From NCBI RefSeq assembly GCF_025630775.1, contig NZ_JAOSZE010000022.1, positions 1-64,000 on the forward strand: a DNA stretch of 64,000 nt. The letters are read 5' to 3'. This document shows positions 51,135 through 61,830 of the stretch, piece by piece. Both the position numbers and the translations under genes were made by a program. Source of the stretch: Actinoplanes sp. KI2. Its GTDB lineage: Bacteria; Actinomycetota; Actinomycetes; Mycobacteriales; Micromonosporaceae. How positions within the stretch are numbered: the stretch's first letter is position 1; every line of letters starts with the position of its first letter. The notes under the pieces are model-generated. The model made no database searches, was not told the DNA's origin, and saw only the letters and a program-made list of their open reading frames with translations.

Positions 51135-51899
51135 ATGACGATCCCGGCAGAAGGACCCGACTCGGACAGCGACTTGCTGGCCGCGGTCCGCTCCGGCGAC
51201 ACCGCCGCGTACGGCACGTTGTACGAGCGGCATCGCGGAGCGGCCCGCCAACTCGCGTACGGGCTCGCGCACGACCCGGCCGACGCCGAGGACCTTGTTG
51301 CCGAGACGTTCGCCAAGGTGTTCGCGTCGCTGCGCGCCGGGCGGGGTCCCCTGGTCGCCTTCCGCGCCTACCTGAACACGACCATGCGGCACGTCTGCTA
51401 CCACCGCACGCGGCGCGACCGGCGGCTCGAGTTCACCGACGACCTCACCCGGTACGACGAGGGCCAGCCGTTCACCGACCCGGCGCTGGAGGGGCTCGAG
51501 CGGGCGTACGCCGCGGCCGCCTTCCGGCAACTGCCCGAGCGCTGGCGGGACGTGCTCTGGCAGACCGCGGTCGAGGGCAACTCCCCGGCCGAGGTCGCCG
51601 GGATGCTCGGCATGACGCCGAACGCGGTGGCCGTGCTCGCCCACCGCGCGCGGGAGGGGCTCCGCAGTCTTTATCTGCAACAGCACCTCGCGGTGGCCGA
51701 ACACCCGGAGTGCCGCTGGGCCGGCGACCGGCTCGGCGGTCACCTGCGCGGCCGGCTCGCACCCCGCGACGCCGGCCGGATGCACGCCCACCTGGGCTGG
51801 TGCGGCGAATGCCGGGGGCGGTTCGCCGAAATCCGCGAAATCGACGGTCTTCGTCACCGATCGTATCGACAACGACACCACGCCCGTCGCGCCGGTTAA
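51135..51899 (+). CDS. ECF-like sigma factor with C-terminal zinc-binding motif
   Basis: A 254-residue sigma-70-family factor. Region 2 is LYERHRGAARQLAYGLAHDPADAEDLVAETFAKVF (in parts) and region 4 is FRQLPERWRDVLWQ ... VEGNSPAEVAGMLGMTPNAVAVLAHRAREGLR. Beyond region 4 a tail of about 80 residues contains HAHLGWCGEC, the H-x3-C-x2-C pattern of zinc-binding anti-sigma (ZAS) domains, here on the sigma factor itself. GGGGGCAGGA precedes ATG 51135; an earlier in-frame ATG at 50982 would add an unlikely 51 residues. The target regulon is unknown. Confidence 0.85.
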   Translation: MTIPAEGPDSDSDLLAAVRSGDTAAYGTLYERHRGAARQLAYGLAHDPADAEDLVAETFAKVFASLRAGRGPLVAFRAYLNTTMRHVCYHRTRRDRRLEFTDDLTRYDEGQPFTDPALEGLERAYAAAAFRQLPERWRDVLWQTAVEGNSPAEVAGMLGMTPNAVAVLAHRAREGLRSLYLQQHLAVAEHPECRWAGDRLGGHLRGRLAPRDAGRMHAHLGWCGECRGRFAEIREIDGLRHRSYRQRHHARRAG

Positions 51900-51950
51900 G
51901 ACTCGCCAACGAAAAGTGCGCACCGTGACAGCCGCCGGTACTCTCGGGTC

Positions 51951-52499
51951 GTGCCCGACACCTCGCCCACGCCGCCGTCACGCGTGCGGGCCAAGCTTCA
52001 GGCTCTGATCCGCGAGGTAGGCAAGTTCGGCACGGTCGGCGCGGTCTCGTTCGCCGTCGACTTGACGGTTTTCAATGTCCTGCTGCAGCTCGGCCTCGAG
52101 ACGCTGTTCGCCAAGACCATCTCCACCGTGATCGCAACGACGGTCGCCTTCGTGGGCAACCGGTTCTGGACCTGGCGGCACCGCTCGCACACCAACATGG
52201 CTCGGCAGTACACGATGTTCTTCGTGCTGAACGCCATCGGCCTGGGCATCGGCCTGGCCTGCCTGGCGATCAGCCACTACGGACTCGGGCAGATCTGGCC
52301 GGCGCTGCAGACCCCGCTCGCCGACAACATCTCCGGCCTGCTCATCGGCACCGCCTTCGGCACGCTGTTCCGCTTCTGGTCGTACAAGCGGTTCGTGTTC
52401 CGCGCCACAGAAGAATCCGATCAGGGCACTGCGGGGCGGCGCCCCGAGCGTCACGCGGCTACCGTTGCGGAGACCTCGCCCATCGGTGACTCCGCGTGA
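51951..52499 (+). CDS. GtrA-family membrane protein
   Basis: A 182-residue protein with four membrane segments and the GtrA pattern (KFGTVGAVSFAVDLTVFN, FVGNRFWTWRHR, FGTLFRFWSYKRFVF). GtrA proteins are thought to move lipid-linked sugars across the membrane or to assist cell-wall polysaccharide synthesis. TACTCT (51939-51944) lies 6 bases before GTG 51951. A second GtrA gene follows after 29 bases with its own promoter. Confidence 0.87.
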   Translation: MPDTSPTPPSRVRAKLQALIREVGKFGTVGAVSFAVDLTVFNVLLQLGLETLFAKTISTVIATTVAFVGNRFWTWRHRSHTNMARQYTMFFVLNAIGLGIGLACLAISHYGLGQIWPALQTPLADNISGLLIGTAFGTLFRFWSYKRFVFRATEESDQGTAGRRPERHAATVAETSPIGDSA

Positions 52500-52528
52500 C
52501 CATCCCCTCACTTCGTTAGGTTGACCCC

Positions 52529-53107
52529 ATGCCTTCAGCCAGTACGCTGACGGAACGCCTGCGCCATCTCGCCCCCGAGGCGATCGCGTTCGGTGTCATC
52601 GGCGCCGGCAACACGCTGCTCTACATGGCAATCACGTGGGCAGCCCTGCCGATCGGCGCGGTCAAGGCGAGCGTCATCGCGACCATCGTGACCACCACGC
52701 TGGCGTACTTCGCGAACCGCTACTGGACCTACCGGCACCACACGCGTACGGCGCTGCGCCGCGAGTACACGCTGTTCTTCGGGTTCAACCTGGTCGGCAT
52801 GGTGATCCAGTCGGGGATGGTGGCGCTCGGCAAGTACGGCTTCGGGCTCACCGAGGAGCACGACGAGCTGGCGTTCATGGGGTTCACCGTGATCGGCATC
52901 GTGATCGCCACGGTGTTCCGCTTCTGGGCGTACCGCACGTTCGTCTTCCTGAAGCCGCCGGTGGACGGGCACGAGGCCGACCTGGCCGACCTGGACGCGG
53001 TGGCCGGCCTGGCCGAGCTCAGCGCGGAGGCCGAGCTCAGCGCGGAGGCCGAGCTCAATGCGGAGGCCCAGCTCACCGGCGGGGCCCAGCTCGACGCCAC
53101 GCGCTGA
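52529..53107 (+). CDS. GtrA-family membrane protein with repetitive tail
   Basis: A 192-residue paralogue of the preceding gene: AFGVIGAGNTLLYMAITW, YFANRYWTYRHHTR and VFRFWAYRTFVFLKP are the matching signatures. The last 50 residues are a non-conserved acidic tail in which an 18-base unit (53012-53065) gives three copies of AELSAE/AELNAE. TAGGTT (52517-52522) lies 6 bases before the ATG. Its 3' end overlaps the convergent PH-domain gene by 35 bases. Confidence 0.85.
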   Translation: MPSASTLTERLRHLAPEAIAFGVIGAGNTLLYMAITWAALPIGAVKASVIATIVTTTLAYFANRYWTYRHHTRTALRREYTLFFGFNLVGMVIQSGMVALGKYGFGLTEEHDELAFMGFTVIGIVIATVFRFWAYRTFVFLKPPVDGHEADLADLDAVAGLAELSAEAELSAEAELNAEAQLTGGAQLDATR

Positions 53108-53651
53108 GCCCGCGCTGCGGCGGCACCTCGGGCTCGTCGTCTTCCTCTTCTTCTTCCTCGTCGTCCTCGGGCAGGCGCTCGATCAGCTCGTAGAGAGCGC
53201 TCTGCAGCTGGTGCGCGTGCGGGACGGCGGTCAGCACCGCGGCCTGGTCGCCGATCGAGTCGACGGTCAGCGTGCCCGAGCCGAAGAGCCGGTCCAGCAG
53301 GGACTGGGCCAGCAGGTGGTCGTTGATCCGGTTCAGCGGCAGGTCCCGGCGCTCGCGGGCGATCACCCCGTCCTGCAGCAGGAGCCGTTCGTCGGTCAGC
53401 ACGTAATGGGTGCACCGCCAGGCCACGAGCGGACCCGCGCCGTACCTGATGCCGTAGTAACCCATGATCGCGACGACCACGCCGAACGCCAGGAAGCCGC
53501 CGGTGTTCTGCGGGAGCATGACCCACGCGAAGGCCGTCGTGGCCACCGCCAGCACCGTGACCAGGGCCGGGCGGATCGCCGTCCGCCAGTGCGGGTGCAG
53601 GTGGAGGACGACCTCCTCCTCGTCGGTGAGTACCTCGTCCGGGAAAGCCAC
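53073..53651 (-). CDS. membrane PH-domain protein
   Basis: A 192-residue protein with two N-terminal membrane segments (ALVTVLAVATTAFAWVML and GGFLAFGVVVAIMGYYGI) followed by a bacterial PH domain (HYVLTDERLLLQDGVIARERRDLPLNRINDHLLAQ in parts). Near the C-terminus is an acidic run, EDDEEEEEEDDE. GTG 53651 (VAFPDEVL) is chosen as the start. The 4-base gap to birA upstream indicates one operon. Function is unknown; such proteins are thought to act at the membrane. Confidence 0.83.
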   Translation of the reverse strand: MAFPDEVLTDEEEVVLHLHPHWRTAIRPALVTVLAVATTAFAWVMLPQNTGGFLAFGVVVAIMGYYGIRYGAGPLVAWRCTHYVLTDERLLLQDGVIARERRDLPLNRINDHLLAQSLLDRLFGSGTLTVDSIGDQAAVLTAVPHAHQLQSALYELIERLPEDDEEEEEEDDEPEVPPQRGLSAWRRAGPRR

Positions 53652-53655
53652 GCGG

Positions 53656-54522
53656 TCAGCGTACGTGCAGCACGTCACCCGCCGAGACGCGAAGGTCGGC
53701 GCCGTCAGCCGTACGGATCACCAATTGCCCGTCGGCGTCGACCGATGTCGCCTCGCCGGTGGCCTCGCCGCCGCCGGGCAGCAGCGCGCGCACCGGGCGG
53801 CCGATCGTGGCGCAGCCCCGCCGGTACGCGCCGAGCAGGCCGGACATCTCCGCGTCGCCGCCCGCCTCGCGCCACCCGGTGTACCAGTCGGCGACGCCCC
53901 GCAACACGGCGCGCAGCAGCGGCTCCCGGTCGGTCGCGCCGGCACCGGCCAGCAACAGCGAGGTGGCCGGCAGCCCGGTCGTCTCCGGCAGCTCCTCGGC
54001 GCGGGTGGTCACGTTCAGCCCGATGCCGACCACCACGGCGTCGCCGGCCACCTCGGCGAGGATGCCGGCCGCTTTGCCGGGCCCGTCGGCCGGGCCGACG
54101 AGCAGGTCGTTCGGCCACTTCAGAGCGGCCTCCACCGCGGCGACCTGGCGCACCGCCTCGAGCAGGGCAACCCCGGTCAAAAGCGGCAGCCAGCCGTACG
54201 CGCCGGTTGGCACCGCCGGCCAGCCCCGCTCGTCGTCGGCCACGCCCGGACGCAGCAGCACACTCAGCGTCAGTCCGGCCCGCGCCGGCGACGTCCACTG
54301 CCGATCGCGGCGACCGCGCCCGGCGGTCTGCTGCTCGGCGACCACGACCAGGCCCTCCGGCTCGCCGCGCAGGGCCGCCGCGGCCGCGTCGGCGTTGGTC
54401 GAGGCGGTCTCGGCGCGTAGGTCCACCCTGGTCCAGAACCCGCCCGGGGTCACCAGCGCCCGGTCGACGCTGCGCGGGGACAGCGGCGGGCGATCCAGGT
54501 CGTCGTACGGCGAGGACGGCAT
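53656..54522 (-). CDS. birA: biotin--[acetyl-CoA-carboxylase] ligase
   Basis: A 288-residue biotin protein ligase that attaches biotin to the carrier domain of acyl-CoA carboxylases. The ATP/biotin loop is QTAGRGRRDRQW, the biotin pocket LKWPNDLLVG, and a C-terminal SH3-like domain follows. There is no N-terminal DNA-binding domain, so it is the monofunctional type. TAGGCT lies 6 bases before ATG 54522. It is close to the carboxylase beta subunit (55512), its functional client complex. Confidence 0.92.
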   Translation of the reverse strand: MPSSPYDDLDRPPLSPRSVDRALVTPGGFWTRVDLRAETASTNADAAAAALRGEPEGLVVVAEQQTAGRGRRDRQWTSPARAGLTLSVLLRPGVADDERGWPAVPTGAYGWLPLLTGVALLEAVRQVAAVEAALKWPNDLLVGPADGPGKAAGILAEVAGDAVVVGIGLNVTTRAEELPETTGLPATSLLLAGAGATDREPLLRAVLRGVADWYTGWREAGGDAEMSGLLGAYRRGCATIGRPVRALLPGGGEATGEATSVDADGQLVIRTADGADLRVSAGDVLHVR

Positions 54523-54547
54523 TCCCCGAGCCTAGTCGCCCTGGTTT

Positions 54548-55402
54548 CTAGTCCCGCCGGGGCGACGGGTCTGCCGCGTGCCTGCTCACGTAGACGGTGC
54601 TCGGGTCGCTCGGCTGCTCCGGGTCGGGACGCGGGCGCGGCCGTGGGCGCCGGGGCTCGGGCTTCGCCAGGCGCTTCTCGTTCCGGCCGGACCACGAGCG
54701 GGGCAGGTCGATCAGGCCCGTGCGGTCGTCGGCGGGCGGCCAGGTGGGCAGTAGGCCGGTCGGCTCGGAGATCGGGATCAGGTCGAAACCGGTGGCCGGC
54801 TCGTAGTCGGGGACGGCGGGGAGACGCTCGACCGGGCGGGGCCAGCCGTACCCCTTGGCCGACGGCTCGGCGTCGCCGGCCAGGTCGACCGGGATCGGGG
54901 TCCAGTACTCGCCGGGGCGGGGCTCGTCGGGCGGGTCCTGGTACCGGGGCCGCACCCAGCCCTCGATGCGGTCGCCGTAGCGATCCGGCGGGGGCGAGGC
55001 CGGGGACGGGAGTGGCGGCGGAGCGGGCTCGTCGTTCTCCGCGACGTCCCCGCCGTCCGCCTCGACCGGCATCGCCGGGTCCTCGTCGTCGGAGAAGCCG
55101 ATCGACGCCAGACCGCCCTGATCATCCTCATCGGACGCCGTGGGCACCGAGGGCGCGGCGACCGGTTCTCGCGGCCGCCCCGGCCGGGCGCTCCCGGCCG
55201 CCTCGCCCAGCCCAGCGCGCCGATCACGCTCACCGTCGCCGATCTGGCCGCGTTCGGCCCGGACCAGGTCTTCGGTCCCGCGCGCCGGCCGCCGCCGGGC
55301 GCCGCGCTCCTGGGTGCCGAACAGGATCGAGCGGAAGCTGAGCAATGTCGCGAGGCCACCGGCGATGAGGGCGAGCCCGGCCCCGGTCATCCAGTTCGTC
55401 AC
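54548..55402 (-). CDS. hypothetical protein, one N-terminal membrane segment and disordered tail
   Basis: About 284 residues. A single hydrophobic segment near the start (GAGLALIAGGLATLLSF) is followed by a long Pro/Asp/Glu/Arg-rich, probably disordered region with tryptophan-containing short motifs (EGWVRPRYQDPPDEPRPGEYW). GTG 55402 is preferred over ATG 55390 because GTTACT lies 6 bases before it. I do not recognise the family. It lies between birA and accD and diverges from accD. Confidence 0.65.
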   Translation of the reverse strand: MTNWMTGAGLALIAGGLATLLSFRSILFGTQERGARRRPARGTEDLVRAERGQIGDGERDRRAGLGEAAGSARPGRPREPVAAPSVPTASDEDDQGGLASIGFSDDEDPAMPVEADGGDVAENDEPAPPPLPSPASPPPDRYGDRIEGWVRPRYQDPPDEPRPGEYWTPIPVDLAGDAEPSAKGYGWPRPVERLPAVPDYEPATGFDLIPISEPTGLLPTWPPADDRTGLIDLPRSWSGRNEKRLAKPEPRRPRPRPRPDPEQPSDPSTVYVSRHAADPSPRRD

Positions 55403-55511
55403 GACCGGAGTAACGAATAGGGCATTGGGTGCGAAACGCACCCGTAGCGACGCTCGATCCGGGGCCGCATTACGATCACGACGAGGCTTGTTCCCAACGG
55501 CGGAGGACGAC

Positions 55512-57139
<1,628 letters not shown>

Positions 57140-57143
<4 letters not shown>

Positions 57144-57874
57144 GAGGTCGCTGCTGGCAGCCACTGGCCGGCCAGCAGGAAGGCGCCGGCCACGAGCGCG
57201 GCCAGATCCACCGCGAGGAAGACACCGACCCAGAACAGGGCCGGCACGTGGGTGATGTGCGCGAGCTGGTCGGCGTCCGACTGCGGCATCCGGCCCCGGC
57301 GGCGGAGACTCTGCAACTCGAAGATCGGGCGAACACCCCCGAACAGCAAGAACCAGACCCCGGCGTACGCGAAAACGGCTTGGATCTGCGGCGACGCGAA
57401 CCAGGACACGATGAAGACGATCGCGCCCGTGACCACCAGCGAGATCACGCCGAACAGGTTGCGCACGTTGATCAGCATGAGCAGCAGCAGAAGCACCGCC
57501 AGCCAGAGCAGCAGGGTGATCCGGTTGCCGCCGAGCAGCCAGGCGCCGAGCACGCCGACCAGCGACGGCGCGACATACCCGCCGAGCAGGGTCAGGATCA
57601 TCCCCGGCCCGGTCGGCCGACCCGACGACAGGGTCAGGCCGGAGGTGTCGAACTCGAGGCGGATGCCGCGCAGCCGACGGCCGGTCAGCAGCGCCGCCAA
57701 CGCATGACCACCCTCATGGGCGATGGTCACCGCGTTACGGGCCACCCGCCAGACCGGGCGGATCGCCACCGCCAGCAAGCCGGCCAGCGCGGTGAGCAAC
57801 ACCAGCAGGCCGGGCGGGTCCGGCTGAGCGCCGAGCAGCTTGTCCCAGAAGTCAGTCACACCGTCGATCGACAC
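57140..57874 (-). CDS. M50-family membrane metallopeptidase
   Basis: A 244-residue polytopic protein with the zinc motif HEGGH in NAVTIAHEGGHALAALL at the end of its second helix, and about six membrane segments. It is shaped like the actinobacterial YwqM/peptidase M50B-like group. GTG 57874 is preceded by TACAGT with 7 bases, so it is probably leaderless. Its stop forms TTAG with that of accD (4-base tail overlap). The substrate is unknown. Confidence 0.85.
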
Positions 57875-57897
57875 GCCGGGGACTGTAGCCGATCACG

Positions 57898-58113
57898 CTA
57901 AGCCCGCGGCCGAGCCACCGTCTTGCCGGCCCCGTCGGACCGGTGCAGCAGGGCGCGAGCGGCGACCACGCCACCGGCGAGGGCGACCAGGCCGGCCACG
58001 ATCAGAAGCATGGTGACCACACCGGCGGCGGCGACCAGGATCGCGACATCAGCGATCGCGATCAGCATCCAGAGACCGATCGTGGGCTTACTGCCGTGCC
58101 GTCGGCAGTTCAT
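57898..58113 (-). CDS. small membrane protein
   Basis: A 71-residue protein with two hydrophobic segments (LWMLIAIADVAILVAAAGVV and LLIVAGLVALAGGVVAA) and a basic end. The strong ribosome site GGAGGTG, about 7 bases before ATG 58113, argues that it is real. A terminator-like hairpin separates it from the kinase gene upstream. Function unknown. Confidence 0.68.
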   Translation of the reverse strand: MNCRRHGSKPTIGLWMLIAIADVAILVAAAGVVTMLLIVAGLVALAGGVVAARALLHRSDGAGKTVARPRA

Positions 58114-58130
58114 GGCACTGCACCTCCATC

Positions 58131-58169
58131 CGTGACACCGAACGGATTACCCATTTCCGCGGTGTCACG
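58131..58169 (-). terminator. hairpin downstream of the Ser/Thr kinase gene
   Basis: A perfect 10-bp stem CGTGACACCG / CGGTGTCACG (58131-58140 and 58160-58169), loop 19 bases, begins 14 bases after the kinase stop and ends just before the ribosome site of the small membrane protein. Confidence 0.62.
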
Positions 58170-58182
58170 CACATCGGTGTCG

Positions 58183-61100
58183 TCAGCCCGGCTGAAATCC
58201 CTGGTAGAGGGTCTTAAGTTGGGCCTGCGACGGACCCCAGTCCTCCGGTGAGACATACCACGACAGCATGTACGCGGAGTGCGCGTCGACCCGAATGTTG
58301 CGCCGGACCACGTGCTGCGGGTTGCCGTTCTCCGAGGTGTACAGATACTCCCAGTCGGCGGCCGAGTCGTAGTCCCGGTACTGCACCTTCCTGATCCCGA
58401 GGAGCGAGTAGTCGCGCTTGTTGCTGCCCGCGGCCTCTTTGTCCTTCAGGTCCTGGTAGGCGTCCGGCTGCGGGCTGTTGGTGCGGTCGACGATCAGCAG
58501 GCGGTTGTTCCACCGGAACTCCACCGTGACGCCCCGACCGCCGGTGATCTTCGCGTTGTTCGGGATGGGGATGGTGAACGCGGGGGCGCTGGAGGTGGCC
58601 GGCTGGGTGTACATCCGCCAGCCGGCGGGCAGGACGAAGCTGCCGGGGGTGGGCGCTTGACTGGTCGCGGACGGGGTCGTCGAGGCGTTGTCGCTGGGCC
58701 GGCCGTTCCCGTTCGAGCCGTTCCCGTTCGAGCCGTTCCCGTTCGAGCCGTTGCCGGCCGGGCCGTTGCCGGCGCCGGTCGGCTTGACCACGGCGGTCGG
58801 GGCGGCGGTCGGCTTGGTCGTCGACGGGGTGTCGTCGTTGCCGAAGGCCTTGACGGCCAGCACGACCAGCAGGACGAGGACGACGAGCAGGACGGCGGCG
58901 CCGATACCGGCCTGAGCGTAGGTCAGGCGGGTGCCGAAGACGGTGATGCCGGGGCGGGCGGAGGGGCGGACCTCCATCGGGCGCCAGGCCGGCCTCGTCG
59001 AACGGCTGATCGGCGGGGAGATGGGAGCTAGGTCGTCCGGGTCCCTGCCGGAGTGGGCCGCGGGGTCGCCGGCTGCCGGGGCGCGCTCGTCTTGGCCTGT
59101 GGCGGGCTTGCTTTGCCCGGCGGTGGACTTGCTTTGCCCGGCGGTGGACTTGCCGGGCCCGACGATGGGCACGCTGGGCCCGGTCGTCGCCATGTCGGCA
59201 GGCGGCGTGGGCTCGTTCGGGGTTGGCTGGGCCTTGTCGGTGCCGGCTGTGGGCGTGTCGGGGGCGGCCTTCGCCCTGTCGGTGCCGGCTGTGGGCGTGT
59301 CGGGGGCGGCCTTCGCCTTGTCGGCAGCGGTGGCGGGCTCGCTCGGTTCAGCCTTCGGGTCGCCGGGCTGGGGCTGGGCGGGCTCTGTCTCGGGCTCGGC
59401 CGTGGGCTCTGCGGTGGGCTCGACCCTGGGCTCGGCCGTGGACTCAGCGGTGTGCTCGGCCGTGGGCGAAGCGGGACGGGTGAGCGGGACCTGGACGGCA
59501 GCCAGCGACATTTCCGATTTATCGGCGTTTAGCGGGGTGGCCTTGGCTCCTTCGAGCGCGTCGGCCGCCTGCGGCTGGGCCTTCTTCGGCTTCTTGGCGT
59601 CCCGGCCGGTGTCCCTATCGGATATTTCCGACTTGTCGGCGTCGGTGCTGTCGGTGACGACCGCGGCTTCGTCGTTCGCGGACTTCGTCGGGCTCCCGGT
59701 CGATGGGGCCGCGGCGACCTTCGCGTCGGGCTGGGCTTCCGTGTGGGGCTGGGTCTTCGCCTCAGGCCGTGCCTTGGCCTTCGGCTGCGCCTTCGTTTTG
59801 GGCTGCGCCTCTTCGGAAGGCTTCGCCTCCTCCGCAGACTTCGCCCCTCCCGCAAGCTGCGCCTCTTCCGCGGGCTGCGCCCCTTCCGAGGGCTTCGCCT
59901 CGGGCTGCTTTGTGTCGGCCGGTCCAGCCTTGGGCTGCTTCGTCTCCGCGGGCGGGGTGGCTTTCTTCTTCGGGCGCTGCGGGGCGGGGACGACCGTGGT
60001 CGCCTCGGCCGAGTTGGTTATCGGGCCGCGGACCACGGTGGTGGCGTCCGCGGGCGGGCCGCCGACGATCGTCGTGGCATCGGCAACCGGGCCCCGGACG
60101 ACCGTGGTGGCGTCGGCGGGCGGACCACTGACGACCGTGGTGGCGTCGGCCGGCGGGGTGTCGACGCGGCTGACCAGCGAGGTCGCCTCGGCTAGGGACT
60201 GTTCGTGCTCGGGGGCAGCCTGGCGCCGGCGATTGGCGGCGACGTCCGCGGCCGTGAACGCGCCCGGCCCGCCTCGACTCGTGCGCATCGGGGGATTCGC
60301 GGGCGTCGCTCCCGGGCGCACCGGGGGCGAGCCCGGGGGTGGACTCGATGCGGTTGGGGCGTGGTCGCGCGTACCAAAGAATTTGGAGGTTTTGTCGTCT
60401 TTGACTGGCGGGGTATCCACCCGCGTCGCGTCGAGGCGGGGGGCGTCGACCCTGGTCGGACGGTCCGGGTCGGTGCGGCCGACGGGCGCCTTGCCCGGCA
60501 CATAAACCGGCGGCCGGCCCTCGCCGACCGCCGGGCGACCACCCGTGAGCGGCGCACGACCCGGCGGATCCACCGGTCGCGCCGGAATAACCGGCGGCCG
60601 GGGCCCCGGCACCACCGGAGTCGCCCCGGTCGGGCCCATCGCGCCCAGCCGGTCGCGGCCCACGCCCGGCCGGCGCATGGTCGGGCTCATCGGGAAGGCA
60701 AGCTTGGAGCGGCGGCCGGCGGCCCGGTTGAGCAGGCGCTCGGCCTCCTCCGCGTTGATCCGGTGCGACGGGTCCTTGCGGAGCAGACCGTTGAGCACCG
60801 GCTTGAGCGGGCCGGCGTTGCGGGCGGGCGGCGGGTTTTCGGTGGCCAGCGCCGCGAGCGTGGCGATCGCCGACGGACGGGCGAACGGCGAGGCGCCCTC
60901 GACGGCGGCGTAGAGCGTGGCGCCGAGCGACCAGAGGTCGGCGGCGGGGCCGGCGGTGCCCTCGCGAGCACGCTCCGGGGCGATGTACGCCGGCGAGCCC
61001 AGCACCAGCCCGGTACGCGTGACGTTCGGGTCGCCCGGCACGGTGGCCAGGCCGAAGTCGGTGAGCACGACCCGCCCGTCGGCGCCGATCAGCACGTTGC

Positions 61101-61530
61101 CCGGCTTCACGTCGCGGTGCACGACGCCGGCCCGGTGCGCGGCGCGCAGGGCCCCGAGCACGCCGAGGCCGATCTCGGCGGCCCGAACCGGGTTGAACGG
61201 CCCCTCGGCAGCCAGCGTGTCCTGCAGGGAACGGGACGGCACGTACTCCATGACGATCCACGGGTCGGCATCCGTCCGCAGCACGTCGAAGACGCGGACC
61301 ACGTTCACGTTGTTGAGCCGGGCGATCGCGCGCGCCTCGCGCAGCGACCGCTCACGCATCTCCTGCCGCTCGCCCGGGGTGAGACCGGGCGGCGGAACCA
61401 GCTCCTTGATGGCCACGTCGCGGTGCAGGACAACGTCGACCGCCCGCCAGACGCGACCCATCCCGCCCTGACCGAGCGGCGCAATGAGCCGGTAACGGTC
61501 AGCGACTACGGCTGGGGGAGAAGAAGACAT
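58183..61530 (-). CDS. large transmembrane Ser/Thr protein kinase
   Basis: A 1115-residue PknB-type kinase. The kinase domain (about 12-270) has a Gly loop GQGGMGRVW, the ATP lysine in VAIKEL, HRDVKPGNVL, DFGLATV and APE. The following 600 residues are low complexity: (A)DATTVV repeats, Pro-rich runs, KAKPEA-like Lys/Glu/Pro runs and TPTAGTD repeats. A membrane segment (AGIGAAVLLVVLVLLVVLAV, about 875) leads to an outside Asn/Gly repeat and a beta-rich domain of about 150 residues. TATTTT 7 bases before ATG 61530 decides the start. Repeated TT motifs may be phospho-acceptor or FHA-docking sites. Confidence 0.92.
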   Translation of the reverse strand: MSSSPPAVVADRYRLIAPLGQGGMGRVWRAVDVVLHRDVAIKELVPPPGLTPGERQEMRERSLREARAIARLNNVNVVRVFDVLRTDADPWIVMEYVPSRSLQDTLAAEGPFNPVRAAEIGLGVLGALRAAHRAGVVHRDVKPGNVLIGADGRVVLTDFGLATVPGDPNVTRTGLVLGSPAYIAPERAREGTAGPAADLWSLGATLYAAVEGASPFARPSAIATLAALATENPPPARNAGPLKPVLNGLLRKDPSHRINAEEAERLLNRAAGRRSKLAFPMSPTMRRPGVGRDRLGAMGPTGATPVVPGPRPPVIPARPVDPPGRAPLTGGRPAVGEGRPPVYVPGKAPVGRTDPDRPTRVDAPRLDATRVDTPPVKDDKTSKFFGTRDHAPTASSPPPGSPPVRPGATPANPPMRTSRGGPGAFTAADVAANRRRQAAPEHEQSLAEATSLVSRVDTPPADATTVVSGPPADATTVVRGPVADATTIVGGPPADATTVVRGPITNSAEATTVVPAPQRPKKKATPPAETKQPKAGPADTKQPEAKPSEGAQPAEEAQLAGGAKSAEEAKPSEEAQPKTKAQPKAKARPEAKTQPHTEAQPDAKVAAAPSTGSPTKSANDEAAVVTDSTDADKSEISDRDTGRDAKKPKKAQPQAADALEGAKATPLNADKSEMSLAAVQVPLTRPASPTAEHTAESTAEPRVEPTAEPTAEPETEPAQPQPGDPKAEPSEPATAADKAKAAPDTPTAGTDRAKAAPDTPTAGTDKAQPTPNEPTPPADMATTGPSVPIVGPGKSTAGQSKSTAGQSKPATGQDERAPAAGDPAAHSGRDPDDLAPISPPISRSTRPAWRPMEVRPSARPGITVFGTRLTYAQAGIGAAVLLVVLVLLVVLAVKAFGNDDTPSTTKPTAAPTAVVKPTGAGNGPAGNGSNGNGSNGNGSNGNGRPSDNASTTPSATSQAPTPGSFVLPAGWRMYTQPATSSAPAFTIPIPNNAKITGGRGVTVEFRWNNRLLIVDRTNSPQPDAYQDLKDKEAAGSNKRDYSLLGIRKVQYRDYDSAADWEYLYTSENGNPQHVVRRNIRVDAHSAYMLSWYVSPEDWGPSQAQLKTLYQGFQPG

Positions 61531-61632
61531 CACGCAGAAAATACCCGGTCCTGTCCAGCGACAGCGAATCGATCAGCCGAGTGTGGGACGCGTGTCACCG
61601 GACAAGCTACTCCCCTGTCGTACGCTCGGTCG

Positions 61633-61830
61633 ATGGATGAGGAACCGCTGGTCAGCGTCGTACGCGGCACTCCGACCGATCGAGAGCTGGCCGCCCTGGT
61701 CGCGGTCATCGCGGCCCGATCCACCTCGATGGATACGGTTTCGCCCCGGCCACCCGTTTCCGCCTGGATGATGTCCGCACGACCGTCGATGGGCCCTTCC
61801 TCGTGGCGCCACTCCGGCCTCCCCCGATAG
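61633..61830 (+). CDS. accE: acyl-CoA carboxylase epsilon subunit
   Basis: A 65-residue protein beginning MDEEPLVSVVRGTPTDRELA, followed by ALVAVIAAR and ending SSWRHSGLPR. These are the two conserved blocks of actinobacterial acyl-CoA carboxylase epsilon subunits, which bind and stimulate the AccD-type beta subunit. TACGCT (61621-61626) lies 6 bases before the ATG. In related genomes the gene usually lies next to accD; here 4.5 kb with the protease and kinase genes separates them. It diverges from the kinase. Confidence 0.8.
   Translation: MDEEPLVSVVRGTPTDRELAALVAVIAARSTSMDTVSPRPPVSAWMMSARPSMGPSSWRHSGLPR

Noticed and set aside
58279..60505. Plus-strand frames opposite the large kinase gene (for example 524 codons from 58931)
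   Set aside because: Complement of the repetitive linker; hydrophobic Gly/Ala/Ser/Val strings without start signals.
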